Assembly (NCBI GenBank): GCA_022760475.1
Contig: JALEFZ010000089.1
Location: 124,001 to 188,000 of the forward strand
Direction of reading: 5' to 3'
Source of the DNA: Bacteroidia bacterium
Lineage (GTDB): Bacteria > Bacteroidota > Bacteroidia > J057
Length of the DNA stretch: 64,000 bases
In this document: positions 50,981-59,387 of the stretch, piece by piece
How the letters are laid out: every line of letters starts with the position of its first letter
How positions within the stretch are numbered: position 1 is the stretch's first letter
The notes under the pieces: generated by a model
The model's input: the letters and a program-made list of their open reading frames with translations, nothing else
Told to the model about the DNA's origin: nothing
Database searches by the model: none
Position numbers and translations under genes: made by a program

Positions 50981-52390
50981 ATGAAGGTCAAAAAACAACG
51001 AATCATTTTTGGTTATATCCTCCTGGAATTGATCCTGCTAAATCTAGCAATGCTTATCTCTCTATGGATCAAAACCAATGTCTGGTCTGAATGGCCAGAG
51101 GAGCGGTTAAACCAATTCCTGGCTGAGGACTTTATTCCCTTGGCGCTCATCTACAACATCAGTTGGATCCTTATAGTTTTGCTAAATGGGAATGCAGACC
51201 ACTATGTTTACAACTCTCTTGGAAAGAGACTGAGAGACTTGGCGGTGAATTCCTTTATCTTGCTCGGGATGTCTTCCACAGTTATCCTTCTTCTTTCTCT
51301 CCACAAAAATCCTTTGACCATTCTCATCGGTCCAATCGTAATTTTTGCAGGACTTAACCTGATCTCTTTCCTGATCCTGAATAGGTTATTCGGAAAGAAT
51401 CAAAAACAGAAAAACTTCGGTTTGAACCTGCTGGTCCTGGGAGCAGGAAAAAGTGGTAAGCAAGTATTGAACTTCACCCAGCAAAATCAGCATCTCGGTT
51501 ATAAAGTTGTTGGATTTCTCGATGATCATTATCCTAGAAACAACGGCATCAACCTCCTGGGTGGTATCGAAGACCTTAATTCGATCCTTGATACACAGCC
51601 AGTTGACGAAATCGTAATTACCCTTCCTGCCACTGAAAAGGAAGGAATCAAATCTGCCATTCAGGCAGCAGATTATAGAGGTATCAGGGTAAATATTGTA
51701 CCTGAATATCCAGAACTGGATAACGAAAGGTATGAGTCATACCAATTAGGCCCTATGCCTGTATTGCAATTGAAACAGACCCCGCTGGATCACTTTGAGA
51801 ACTTCATGCTCAAAAAGATTTTTGACACCCTCTTTGCATTGGCATTTCTGATTTTCTTTTCACCGGTATTTGCTGCGATCGCCATCATGATCAAACTCAA
51901 CAGCAAAGGGCCTGTTTTTTACAAGCCTGTAAGGAAAGGTGAAGCAGGGGGCAACTTCGTTTGTTACAAGTTCAGAACGATGTACGTTGACCAAAGCAAA
52001 TTTGCAGGCATGAAGTCGACCACTAAGGATGATCCAAGGATCACTAAAGTTGGAAAGTTTCTTAGAAGGACTTCCCTTGATGAAATTCCACAGTTTATCA
52101 ATGTATTGAAAGGAGATATGTCAGTGGTAGGACCACGTCCACACCGCCTCAACCTGAACGATGAGTTCCAGGCGACCGTAGACAAGTATATGATCCGTCA
52201 GTATGTCAAGCCGGGTATCACTGGCTGGGCCCAGGTAAATGGCTGGAGAGGGCCTACAGAGACTGAAGAGCAAAAGCTCGGCCGTGCAACCCACGACCTG
52301 TGGTATGTCGAAAACTGGAGCTTCTGGCTCGACATCAAAATCATTTGGTTGACAGTTTTTGGAAAAGAGGTACACAACAACGCATTCTAA
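50981..52390 (+). CDS. Undecaprenyl-phosphate glucose/hexose phosphotransferase (WcaJ-type initiating enzyme)
   Basis: A 469-residue membrane enzyme that moves hexose-1-phosphate from a UDP-sugar to undecaprenyl phosphate, the first step of repeat-unit synthesis. It has four N-terminal helices, then a CoA-binding-like Rossmann domain (about 147-235, LLVLGAGKSGKQVL). The C-terminal phosphotransferase domain (about 268-469) follows a reentrant helix. Catalytic motifs are complete: CYKFRTMYVD, SLDEIPQFINVLKGDMSVVG with PRPH, and VKPGITGWAQVNGWRG. It is monocistronic, ending in a strong terminator. Together with the distant Wzx, GT4 set, Wzy and Wzc this makes a full Wzx/Wzy pathway. Confidence 0.92.
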   Translation: MKVKKQRIIFGYILLELILLNLAMLISLWIKTNVWSEWPEERLNQFLAEDFIPLALIYNISWILIVLLNGNADHYVYNSLGKRLRDLAVNSFILLGMSSTVILLLSLHKNPLTILIGPIVIFAGLNLISFLILNRLFGKNQKQKNFGLNLLVLGAGKSGKQVLNFTQQNQHLGYKVVGFLDDHYPRNNGINLLGGIEDLNSILDTQPVDEIVITLPATEKEGIKSAIQAADYRGIRVNIVPEYPELDNERYESYQLGPMPVLQLKQTPLDHFENFMLKKIFDTLFALAFLIFFSPVFAAIAIMIKLNSKGPVFYKPVRKGEAGGNFVCYKFRTMYVDQSKFAGMKSTTKDDPRITKVGKFLRRTSLDEIPQFINVLKGDMSVVGPRPHRLNLNDEFQATVDKYMIRQYVKPGITGWAQVNGWRGPTETEEQKLGRATHDLWYVENWSFWLDIKIIWLTVFGKEVHNNAF

Positions 52391-52407
52391 CAATTGGACA
52401 TAAATTT

Positions 52408-52448
52408 AAAAAGGTCGATTCCTGCTGGAATCGACCTTTTTGTTTTTT
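52408..52448 (+). terminator. Intrinsic terminator of the initiating transferase gene
   Basis: A perfect 14-bp stem (AAAAGGTCGATTCC against GGAATCGACCTTTT) with a TGCT loop, then TGTTTTTT. Confidence 0.92.
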
Positions 52449-52519
52449 ACTTGCAACCTTTTTTGAAAAAATCCAGTCATGGGAGTGCAAGACTTTACAC
52501 AAATTTTTACCAACACATT

Positions 52520-53368
52520 ATGAAACAAATTTTACGATCTCTGTTTCTGGTTGGAATGTTGCTTCTAGGCACTGCTCAGGCCCAGGAGCCTTCCAAAAAG
52601 GAAGTCAGAAAAGCCCGAAGGGCAGAAAAGAAAGCCCAAACCCAAAGGTACATGATGTTCGGTCTCGGTGGAGGCTGGTACAATTTCCAGGATTTACAAA
52701 TGAGCAATGGAAGGTACAGCGGTCCTGCTGCCCAGGCCGAATGGCGCAGGTGGGAGATTTCTCCCAAAGCCAAACAGGATATTATCTGGTTCAGGGCTGC
52801 AGGAGGACTCACCACGGCCTTTCACGGGGCAACCGATGCACAAGTGTTCCAGCCTGAATTTCGATTTACCTACACCCACAACATGGCCAAGTGGGGAGCA
52901 AAGAATGACAGAATCATTCGTTTTGGAGGCTATGTTTCCATGATGGCCAATTTCAGGAACAATGCCGCCCTCAACAATTCTTCTATCTACCTGGACGTCA
53001 TGCCCTCTATTGGTCCTGCTGTAGATATCGAAATCCCCTTTGTTTTGCCCCTATTCAAAACCAATTCAACATTCTCCTACCAAGCTGCAACCTCTCTTTT
53101 TGCTTTTATGAATGCCCTTCCGGCCTACAGCCTTTCTGGAGGTGAAAGCGCTAACTATTTCCTTCCCTTTGGAAGGCAGGGAAGATTTATGTCTGAAGCT
53201 GCCATGATCATTCCCATAAGAAAGAAGAATGCCAATATGCTTAAGATCAGCTACAACTGGGAACTACTCGGCTATAGAGAATCAGAGTTTTTCAAAGCTC
53301 GTTTTGGCCAGCACAACCTGCTTTTTACCCTCATGGTAAACCTTCATTCTTCCAACAAATCTTCCTAA
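52520..53368 (+). CDS. Hypothetical outer-membrane beta-barrel-like protein
   Basis: 282 residues from the ATG at 52520, chosen because it opens a clear signal peptide (MKQILRSLFLVGMLLLGTAQ, cut after AQA); the longer frame runs back across the terminator. A short basic helix follows (KKEVRKARRAEKKAQTQR), then alternating hydrophobic strands rich in aromatic ends (RYMMFGLGGGWYNF, WFRAAGGLTTAF, FEFRFTYTHN-like, HNLLFTLMVNL). This fits a small 8-12-stranded barrel. Family is not recognised. It is 11 bases upstream of an S41 protease gene, so the two are probably co-transcribed. Confidence 0.7.
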   Translation: MKQILRSLFLVGMLLLGTAQAQEPSKKEVRKARRAEKKAQTQRYMMFGLGGGWYNFQDLQMSNGRYSGPAAQAEWRRWEISPKAKQDIIWFRAAGGLTTAFHGATDAQVFQPEFRFTYTHNMAKWGAKNDRIIRFGGYVSMMANFRNNAALNNSSIYLDVMPSIGPAVDIEIPFVLPLFKTNSTFSYQAATSLFAFMNALPAYSLSGGESANYFLPFGRQGRFMSEAAMIIPIRKKNANMLKISYNWELLGYRESEFFKARFGQHNLLFTLMVNLHSSNKSS

Positions 53369-53379
53369 ATACGAATTCA

Positions 53380-54390
53380 ATGAAAAAATATATAAGCCTA
53401 TTCTTGCCATTTTGCATACTGTTGAGCTCTTGCGAACTGCTATTCATGGAGCCCAATCCTGAAACTACAAAGGCTGCTATTTTCGAGGAAGCCTGGACTT
53501 TTGCAGACAGGGAATACTCCTTCTTTGACTTTAAGAAAATTGATTGGGACTCGGTTAAGGAGGTATTCGAACCTATGATAGACGAAGAAATGGACGACGA
53601 AGAATTCTTCGACCTCCTGGCAGATATGCTCTTTACCCTTCGAGATGGACACGTGAACCTGAGGGCTCCATTTGACCGTTCCAGAAACTGGACTTGGTTC
53701 CTGGACTTCCCGCCCAACTATAATGAAGACCTTCTTGAGAGGTTTTACTGGAAAAGCGAGGAGCAATTTGTTGGACCTTTTACAGTTTTTGACTTCGGAG
53801 ATATAGGCTACGCCAATTATCGCAGCTTCTCAAGCTCTGTAAGTAGCTCAAGCATGAGCTACCTGGTAGAGAAGTTTAGCCGAGAGGGCTATAAAGGCCT
53901 AATATTCGACATGCGAAGCAATGGGGGAGGTTCACTAAGCAACGTAACCAACATCCTTGGATGGTTTACTGAAGAAGATAAGGTAGCTGCAAAGCGGAGA
54001 GAAAAAAACGGCCCCGGGCACAATGATTTTACAGAACTGGATGATTTCATCATTGAAAAGAGGGGAGATACGACCTACAACAAGCCTGTAATTGTATTGG
54101 TAAACAGGCTAAGCTATAGCGCCACCAGCTTTCTATCGACTTGTACCAAGGCATTTCCGAATATCATTTTGATGGGAGACACCACTGGAGGGGGGGGAGG
54201 AGCCCCTGTCAATACAGACCTTGCGAATGGCTGGACACTCCGTGTTTCTGGTACTCAATTGTTTACACTGGATGGATTCAACATCGAAGACGGGGTGCCG
54301 CCGGATGTTTTTGTGCAAATGGATTCCACTGAAATGCTCAATGGCACGGATACCATGCTTGAATTGGCCTTGGAAACCCTCAGAAAATAA
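53380..54390 (+). CDS. S41 family (tail-specific-type) protease lipoprotein
   Basis: A 336-residue lipoprotein (lipobox LLSSC, Cys18). The S41 core is seen as TLRDGHVNLRAP, then GYKGLIFDMRSNGGGSLSN, and the nucleophile region VNRLSYSATSFLST where the second Ser is the likely nucleophile. A glycine-rich TTGGGGGAP loop and RVSGTQLFTLDG complete the fold. There is no PDZ domain of usual form between the early helices and the core, so it is the short tricorn-core type. Predicted periplasmic protein turnover. It follows the barrel gene by 11 bases and ends at a good terminator. Confidence 0.85.
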   Translation: MKKYISLFLPFCILLSSCELLFMEPNPETTKAAIFEEAWTFADREYSFFDFKKIDWDSVKEVFEPMIDEEMDDEEFFDLLADMLFTLRDGHVNLRAPFDRSRNWTWFLDFPPNYNEDLLERFYWKSEEQFVGPFTVFDFGDIGYANYRSFSSSVSSSSMSYLVEKFSREGYKGLIFDMRSNGGGSLSNVTNILGWFTEEDKVAAKRREKNGPGHNDFTELDDFIIEKRGDTTYNKPVIVLVNRLSYSATSFLSTCTKAFPNIILMGDTTGGGGGAPVNTDLANGWTLRVSGTQLFTLDGFNIEDGVPPDVFVQMDSTEMLNGTDTMLELALETLRK

Positions 54391-54423
54391 CATCTAAACT
54401 TATAACAGTTTCTTAAAGAGGAG

Positions 54424-54459
54424 TGGGATTTTTGTACAGCACAAAAATCCCATTTTTTT
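54424..54459 (+). terminator. Intrinsic terminator of the S41 gene
   Basis: A perfect 12-bp stem (TGGGATTTTTGT against ACAAAAATCCCA) with an ACAGC loop, followed by seven T. It touches the stop of the convergent minus-strand gene. Confidence 0.9.
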
Positions 54460-56185
54460 ATTTTTCCTGCTTAACCAGTGCTTTTGATCCGGAGAAAATT
54501 TTATCGAGGATTTTTCTGGTAATCAAATAGGTGGGCTTCACCCCCGCAGAGCCAAGGGGACCGGATGCCAGGGTGCTACCAGTAACCAAAGGGTTGTCCG
54601 AGGCATAATAGGCATACCTGAGGGTAACGTCCTTGCTGATGGTTTTGCGAATGAATGAGGCAGCCTGAATGGCCTTTTGGTAATGGGCGCCCTCCATTTC
54701 CAGTCCAATGGCCTTCCATGAAGAATTTTTGAAGTAGGAGAGTACGTCGGTATTTTGGAGGGAAGTACCCAGTACGGTGATCATGGCGCCTTCACAAACC
54801 CTGTCCTCCATTTCATGGAAATCTTCACATTCAAAGTCATTCTTCAGCGGATAGTTATCCGCAGTTCCCTCAAAAACATGGGCAGAAGGAATCATGATGT
54901 CTCCCTTTCCGCCAATCAGGATACCTGCTTTTCCCATGACAGAAATAGACTTTACGGGCATATAGTAGGTCTTTCCACTATAATTGTAGGACTTCAGCAG
55001 TTCGTCCATGGTTTCGTAGGCCTGTTCTCCAAATGCATAGTCCATGACAAAAATCACAGGCTTCTCATTTTTGATGTAATCCAGGTCGATATTTAGTTCC
55101 GGAGAAAGAATGGCAGGATCCAGTTGACTGGTATCGAATACCTGGGTGTAGATATTCGTTCCTGAATCATCTTCGATTTCGTACATGCCATTTTGCAGGG
55201 CAAACTCCCTTACCTGCTGGCGTAGCGGAGCACTGTCAGGTCTACTCAACTGATTCGCAAGAAATTCGATGCTCCTGTTCTTGGGAAATTTCTTCTTCAG
55301 CACATGGTAAGCATACAGGGAGTTCATCACGGAGTGAAGGTTAGCACTTATGATGTGAAGAGGCCGTTCGATCAAGCCCCGATCTATGAGGGTCCGCTTG
55401 ATAGCCTTTGCCCAGATTTCTCCATAGATATGATGCCCAATACGGTCCCTGAGGGTAGGGGAGAAGGTAATGGCCCGCTTTCTGCCATGAAGGAACTCAT
55501 CCATAGCCGTCTTGCCCAGCCCATATACCACACTGAAAAGCCCATTGTTTTTCTCGGACCTTGCAGCCATGCGCTCGTAGGCATTTTTGGTCTCGGCAAA
55601 GCTTCTCCCGAGGATGGTACTCAGATGGGTGAAAGCAATTTCTTTATTGGTATGGTTGAGCGTTACCTTTCCATTCACAACTGCTTCAAGGTATTTCCAT
55701 TCTAATGTTGATTCACCCGTCTCCAGCAAAGCGTGATTCATGATCTTATCCGCTTCCATATATAGGAAGGTCAGGTGAGTCAGGATATCATATATCTCGC
55801 TTCGACCACGAGTTACTTCGATGAACATATGGTCGCTGTCGATTCGGTAACAAGCCCTTCTTCTGGATGCCGGGACGATTACCTCAAAGTCAGATTCCCG
55901 ATAACCCTCTTCAGACACCAATTTGACAAATCGACATTCCTCGATGCCTTTGGGCTGTCGATCAATCACATAAATGAGGCCTTCAAGTTCCACCTTGTTT
56001 GGATCTGCCATTGACCCATAGATTTCAGGAGCAAGTGTCAACAAGGCTTCTGTGAGGACTTCCCCTCTTTGCCCTAGCTCAGAATAGACACCGGAGTTGA
56101 AAAGGTGCCTCATTTCGATGTAAAGCCTCTCGATAGCGGCTCGTGAAATCCTGGCGCGAGTCAGTTCGTTGTGGTTGATTGACAT
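54458..56185 (-). CDS. DUF6909-like Bacteroidota protein with nucleoside-phosphorylase-like C-terminus
   Basis: 575 residues from the ATG at 56185; the longer frame starts with TTG at 56206 and adds only seven residues. I recognise it as the conserved Bacteroidota group of about 560 residues (DUF6909 by memory) with opening SRAAIERLYIEMRHLF and a core GRSEIYDILTHLTFLYMEADKI. The C-terminal third carries GLEMEGAHYQKAI (Glu496-Met-Glu498-Gly), which matches the E-M-E ribose-binding motif of purine-nucleoside phosphorylases and MTA/SAH nucleosidases. It also has ITVLGTSLQNTD and YASDNPLV in the expected order. No function is established. Cytoplasmic, monocistronic, convergent with the S41 gene. 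Confidence 0.75.
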   Translation of the reverse strand: MSINHNELTRARISRAAIERLYIEMRHLFNSGVYSELGQRGEVLTEALLTLAPEIYGSMADPNKVELEGLIYVIDRQPKGIEECRFVKLVSEEGYRESDFEVIVPASRRRACYRIDSDHMFIEVTRGRSEIYDILTHLTFLYMEADKIMNHALLETGESTLEWKYLEAVVNGKVTLNHTNKEIAFTHLSTILGRSFAETKNAYERMAARSEKNNGLFSVVYGLGKTAMDEFLHGRKRAITFSPTLRDRIGHHIYGEIWAKAIKRTLIDRGLIERPLHIISANLHSVMNSLYAYHVLKKKFPKNRSIEFLANQLSRPDSAPLRQQVREFALQNGMYEIEDDSGTNIYTQVFDTSQLDPAILSPELNIDLDYIKNEKPVIFVMDYAFGEQAYETMDELLKSYNYSGKTYYMPVKSISVMGKAGILIGGKGDIMIPSAHVFEGTADNYPLKNDFECEDFHEMEDRVCEGAMITVLGTSLQNTDVLSYFKNSSWKAIGLEMEGAHYQKAIQAASFIRKTISKDVTLRYAYYASDNPLVTGSTLASGPLGSAGVKPTYLITRKILDKIFSGSKALVKQEK

Positions 56186-56293
56186 ATAGTTTGCGATTAA
56201 TAGCAAATGTAGAAGACAAATTTAGGCAAAATTGATAAATTTAAATTCCAGAATGCCGATTGTTCATCCTATCTTTAACAAAGCATAAATTAC

Positions 56294-57256
56294 ATGAACA
56301 TGAAACACAAACCCTTATTTGTTCCGCTTTTTATATCCATACTACTCATCCCTTCTTTTTCACTGGGGCAAATGACTCAGGGAGAAATTGGCCTTGCCAT
56401 GGATCAACTGTACAAAAACAAGTCTATTCCTATTACTGCTACCGTCGGTGACCTTTGGCTGATGCGGAACTATATTTTTGCAAAAAAGGGCTATAAATTT
56501 AAGAACGAAGACCTGGGCAATTATTACAGGACCCATTTTGGTTTCAAAGGAGAATATACAAATGTAGATAAAAGCTTAACTGAGCTGGATAAGGAATTGA
56601 TAAAGTTGATTCAAGCCAAGGAGATCAAAGAGAAAAAAGAGGCTCAATCTGTTACGATAAAGAACGCCACGTTTTTGCTCAGAGATGGCAAACTGCTAGT
56701 TCCCCAAACTGTATCTGCTCCCGAAATTTCCAACCCTGCTTACAAGTACATCACGATGGATAGGATGTCGGATAAAGTCTTTTTTATCAACCTGGAATCA
56801 TCCTACGAATTTGATGCCGTGGAATGTTGTGGAGGAGAGGGAGTGGTAAGGAAATATTTGAAACGCTTTGTCTACTATCCAGAATCGGAAAAAATGGTCC
56901 CTGTGCCGGGAGTTTTGCTTAACCAATTTGAGTTGGTTGATCTATTAAAAGACAAATACCTTTTTACAAATGGCTTGATTTTTACCGATTCTTATCCTGG
57001 AGGAGGTGGAAGCGCTCCTACAGTTTATATTTATGACCTGGAAAGTTTTAAACTACTAGGGAAAGTTCCTGACCTGCATTTAAATCATGGAATGGTTGAG
57101 ATCAAAGATTCCCAAGACGCCATTATGGAGATCTGGACTATAAAACCAGCGAAGTATCCAAATGTGATCAGAGGTCTTTATTTATTTATTAATGGAAAAC
57201 TCATTAAGACAGGTTTGAAGGTAGAAGAGAAAGGAGCATGGTTTTATGCTGGCTAG
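56294..57256 (+). CDS. Secreted YARHG-domain protein
   Basis: 320 residues. A signal peptide (ending SLGQ, about residue 25) is followed by a YARHG domain (about 50-105) with LWLMRNYIFAKKGYKFKNED and a C-terminal YRTHFGFKGEYTNVDKSLTE. This extracellular module is found in Bacteroidota and Firmicutes and probably binds cell-envelope ligands. The remainder (about 120-320) is beta-rich, with DAVECCGGEGVVRKYLKRFV and GGGGSAPTVYIYDLESFKL. I do not recognise this second part. It precedes rplU by about 120 bases and has its own upstream region. Confidence 0.8.
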   Translation: MNMKHKPLFVPLFISILLIPSFSLGQMTQGEIGLAMDQLYKNKSIPITATVGDLWLMRNYIFAKKGYKFKNEDLGNYYRTHFGFKGEYTNVDKSLTELDKELIKLIQAKEIKEKKEAQSVTIKNATFLLRDGKLLVPQTVSAPEISNPAYKYITMDRMSDKVFFINLESSYEFDAVECCGGEGVVRKYLKRFVYYPESEKMVPVPGVLLNQFELVDLLKDKYLFTNGLIFTDSYPGGGGSAPTVYIYDLESFKLLGKVPDLHLNHGMVEIKDSQDAIMEIWTIKPAKYPNVIRGLYLFINGKLIKTGLKVEEKGAWFYAG

Positions 57257-57323
57257 GAAATAAACTTTTGGGGCCTGGAATGATCTTTCTAAATCGTCAG
57301 TCCAAAATATTTCCTTTCTACCC

Positions 57324-57354
57324 TTGCACCTCCGGCAAAGATTCCCTATTTTTG
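57324..57354 (+). promoter_or_regulatory. Promoter of rplU-rpmA
   Basis: A -33 TTG at 57324-57326 and an exact -7 TATTTTTG at 57347-57354, spaced by 20 bases, fit the Bacteroidota consensus (TTG-N17-23-TAnnTTTG). The ATG is 26 bases past the -7 box. Confidence 0.65.
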
Positions 57355-57379
57355 CAAACCCAAATTATTTGAAGGAATC

Positions 57380-57691
57380 ATGTACGCAGTAGTAAATATT
57401 CAGGGATTTCAGTTTAAGGTTGAGGAAGGCCAGGAGCTATATGTTCACAGGCTACCCAACGAGGAAGGCGATTCAATTAACTTTGAAGAGGTTCTTTTGG
57501 TAGATAATGAAGGTGCTATTCAGGTTGGAAAGCCATTTATTGAAGGCGCAAGCGTTACTGCAGAAGTAAAAGGCCACATCAAAGACGACAAAGTGATTGT
57601 TTTCAAAAAGAAGCGTCGCAAAGGTTTCCGTAAGAAGAACGGACACCGTCAGCAGCTCTCTCAAATCGAAATCAAATCTATCCAGGCCTAG
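57380..57691 (+). CDS. rplU: 50S ribosomal protein L21
   Basis: 103 residues, standard length. The opening MYAVVNIQGFQFKVEEGQEL and the basic C-terminal HIKDDKVIVFKKKRRKGFRK, ending GHRQQLSQIEIKSI, are the hallmark of L21 binding 23S rRNA. Directly upstream of rpmA in the usual order, with 43 bases between. Promoter consensus lies just ahead. The C-terminal extension found in some Bacteroidota L21 proteins is absent. Confidence 0.96.
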   Translation: MYAVVNIQGFQFKVEEGQELYVHRLPNEEGDSINFEEVLLVDNEGAIQVGKPFIEGASVTAEVKGHIKDDKVIVFKKKRRKGFRKKNGHRQQLSQIEIKSIQA

Positions 57692-57734
57692 TCCTGAACC
57701 ATAATATTTTTTCTAACTCAGAAGATTAAAAGTC

Positions 57735-58007
57735 ATGGCACATAAAAAAGGTGGTGGTAGTTCCAGGAACGGACGTGAATCGGCCGGTAGAAGACTTGGA
57801 GTAAAAAAATTCGGTGGACAAGAAGTTATCGCTGGTAACATCCTTATCCGTCAAAGAGGTACTAAATTCCGTGCAGGAGAGAATGTAGGTATCGGAAAAG
57901 ACCATACGCTCTATGCCCTATCTGATGGCGTTGTTAGCTTTACTGAAAGAACTTTCAACCAGAGAACCCGCAAAGTAGTGCACGTACTTCCTGCTGAAGA
58001 GAAGTAA
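57735..58007 (+). CDS. rpmA: 50S ribosomal protein L27
   Basis: 90 residues, with N-terminus MAHKKGGGSSRNGRESAGRR and then GNILIRQRGTKFRAGENVGIG. L27 sits at the peptidyl-transferase centre with its N-terminal tail. There is no Firmicutes-type cleavable N-terminal extension. It forms the rplU-rpmA operon and ends at an intrinsic terminator 21 bases downstream. Confidence 0.97.
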   Translation: MAHKKGGGSSRNGRESAGRRLGVKKFGGQEVIAGNILIRQRGTKFRAGENVGIGKDHTLYALSDGVVSFTERTFNQRTRKVVHVLPAEEK

Positions 58008-58028
58008 TTGCAACAAAAAAATATTTAT

Positions 58029-58057
58029 GGCGTCCTTTCTCGAGGACGCCTTTTTTT
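58029..58057 (+). terminator. Intrinsic terminator of rplU-rpmA
   Basis: A perfect 8-bp stem (GGCGTCCT against AGGACGCC) with a TTCTCG loop and a run of seven T. Confidence 0.9.
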
Positions 58058-58108
58058 GTTGTGTAATTAGCGTCCTTTAATTAGGAAACGTCTTCAATAA
58101 AAAGATAC

Positions 58109-59374
58109 ATGCAAACTGCCCCTAAAGAGAAAGCGGTTATTTGGACAACTCAAAACCTAGCGTGGGCCTTGCTCATGCTCTTTATGCTCAGCCTAAGCAT
58201 GTCAAAAGCTATAGTCAGCATCTCAATGGGAGGCTTGGCTCTACTAGCTGTATGGCATGTGGCCAAGGAGAGAAGTTTGCAAAACCTTCAACAAAGGTCG
58301 TGGATCTGGTTCTTGCTCGCCATTTTCGTACTTGCAGTGGTCGCCGGAGCCTGGACTTCCGATAAAGCACTTTGGATCAAAGACCTGCGGGAAAAACTTC
58401 CCTTTCTGGCAATTCCCCTTAGCCTGGGGATGCTACCTGCATTATCCGAAAAACAGAAGCATGCGCTGCTCATTGCCTTCATCATTGCCCAGGCTATCGT
58501 AGCCTTGATTTCTTTGGGGATATTTTTTCAGGATTATGAACAAGGCCTTTATAATATCAGTAAAAACCAAAGCATTGACATCATTGGAAGCATCAGTCAT
58601 ATTTACTTTGGCTTATTTCTCAGCTTCAGTGCTTTTCTGGCTTTCTTTCTACGCTTCAATAAAAGCCAGGAATGGCCTGGCTGGCTGAAGTACTTGGTTT
58701 TTGCACTGGGACTGATTAACGGAGTTTGTTTGCATCTACTCACCTCGAGAACCGGTCTGGTAGCTTTCTATGGCACAGCTGGTATTGCCCTCATCTGGTG
58801 GATTGTAAATAGAAGGGCATGGCTTCCGGGATTTATCCTGTTGGGAGGGTTGTTCATCCTACCCATTGTTGCCTACCAGACGATTCCTTCTTTCAAACAG
58901 CGGATATCGGTAACCATCTGGGACTTGAATGAAAGTAAGAACCCTGACCGAAATATTGCTGAATTATCAGTGGGCACACGCTTTGCTACCTGGCAAACTA
59001 CCTGGGAGGTCTTTCTGGCGAATCCTATACTCGGAGTCGGGAAGGGAGACATGGGTGCTGAAATGGATAAGCAGTATGTGAGGAATGGGATTTCGAAACG
59101 CTCCTCTGACCTCAGCCACGAACCTCACAACCAATACCTCAATGATGCAGCCAGTACAGGAATTTTAGGACTCCTTTTGCTAGGCTTATTATTTTTTCAG
59201 TATATTTTGGCTATCCGAAGAAAAAATGACCAGTTATTTCTCTTATTCACCAGCCTGATGCTCTTGGGTATGTTTTTTGAGTCCTTACTTGAAAGACAGG
59301 TTGGCATGAGTTTCTTCCTGATTTTTTCTATGATTCTTTATCCTGCACTTCCTGAAGCCGAAGAATTGGGCTAA
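58109..59374 (+). CDS. O-antigen ligase/polymerase-like membrane protein (second copy)
   Basis: A 421-residue polytopic inner-membrane protein of about 11-12 helices. The large periplasmic loop (about 260-345) has RNIAELSVGTRFATWQTTWE, then NPILGVGKGDMGAEM, and DLSHEPHNQYLNDAASTGIL; the HxPHNxYL pattern is the WaaL/Wzy_C signature, with the histidine likely essential. It joins preassembled glycan from undecaprenyl pyrophosphate to an acceptor (ligase) or to itself (polymerase). It sits with rplU-rpmA and a LysM gene, away from the polysaccharide operons. The protein at 2.8-4.4 kb is less typical for the motif, so this copy is the better ligase candidate. Confidence 0.87.
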   Translation: MQTAPKEKAVIWTTQNLAWALLMLFMLSLSMSKAIVSISMGGLALLAVWHVAKERSLQNLQQRSWIWFLLAIFVLAVVAGAWTSDKALWIKDLREKLPFLAIPLSLGMLPALSEKQKHALLIAFIIAQAIVALISLGIFFQDYEQGLYNISKNQSIDIIGSISHIYFGLFLSFSAFLAFFLRFNKSQEWPGWLKYLVFALGLINGVCLHLLTSRTGLVAFYGTAGIALIWWIVNRRAWLPGFILLGGLFILPIVAYQTIPSFKQRISVTIWDLNESKNPDRNIAELSVGTRFATWQTTWEVFLANPILGVGKGDMGAEMDKQYVRNGISKRSSDLSHEPHNQYLNDAASTGILGLLLLGLLFFQYILAIRRKNDQLFLLFTSLMLLGMFFESLLERQVGMSFFLIFSMILYPALPEAEELG

Positions 59375-59387
59375 TTTGAAGAGGTAT

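Noticed and set aside
52300..52857. 185-codon plus-strand frame spanning the end of the WcaJ gene and its terminator
   Set aside because: It runs through a perfect terminator and out of frame into two real genes.
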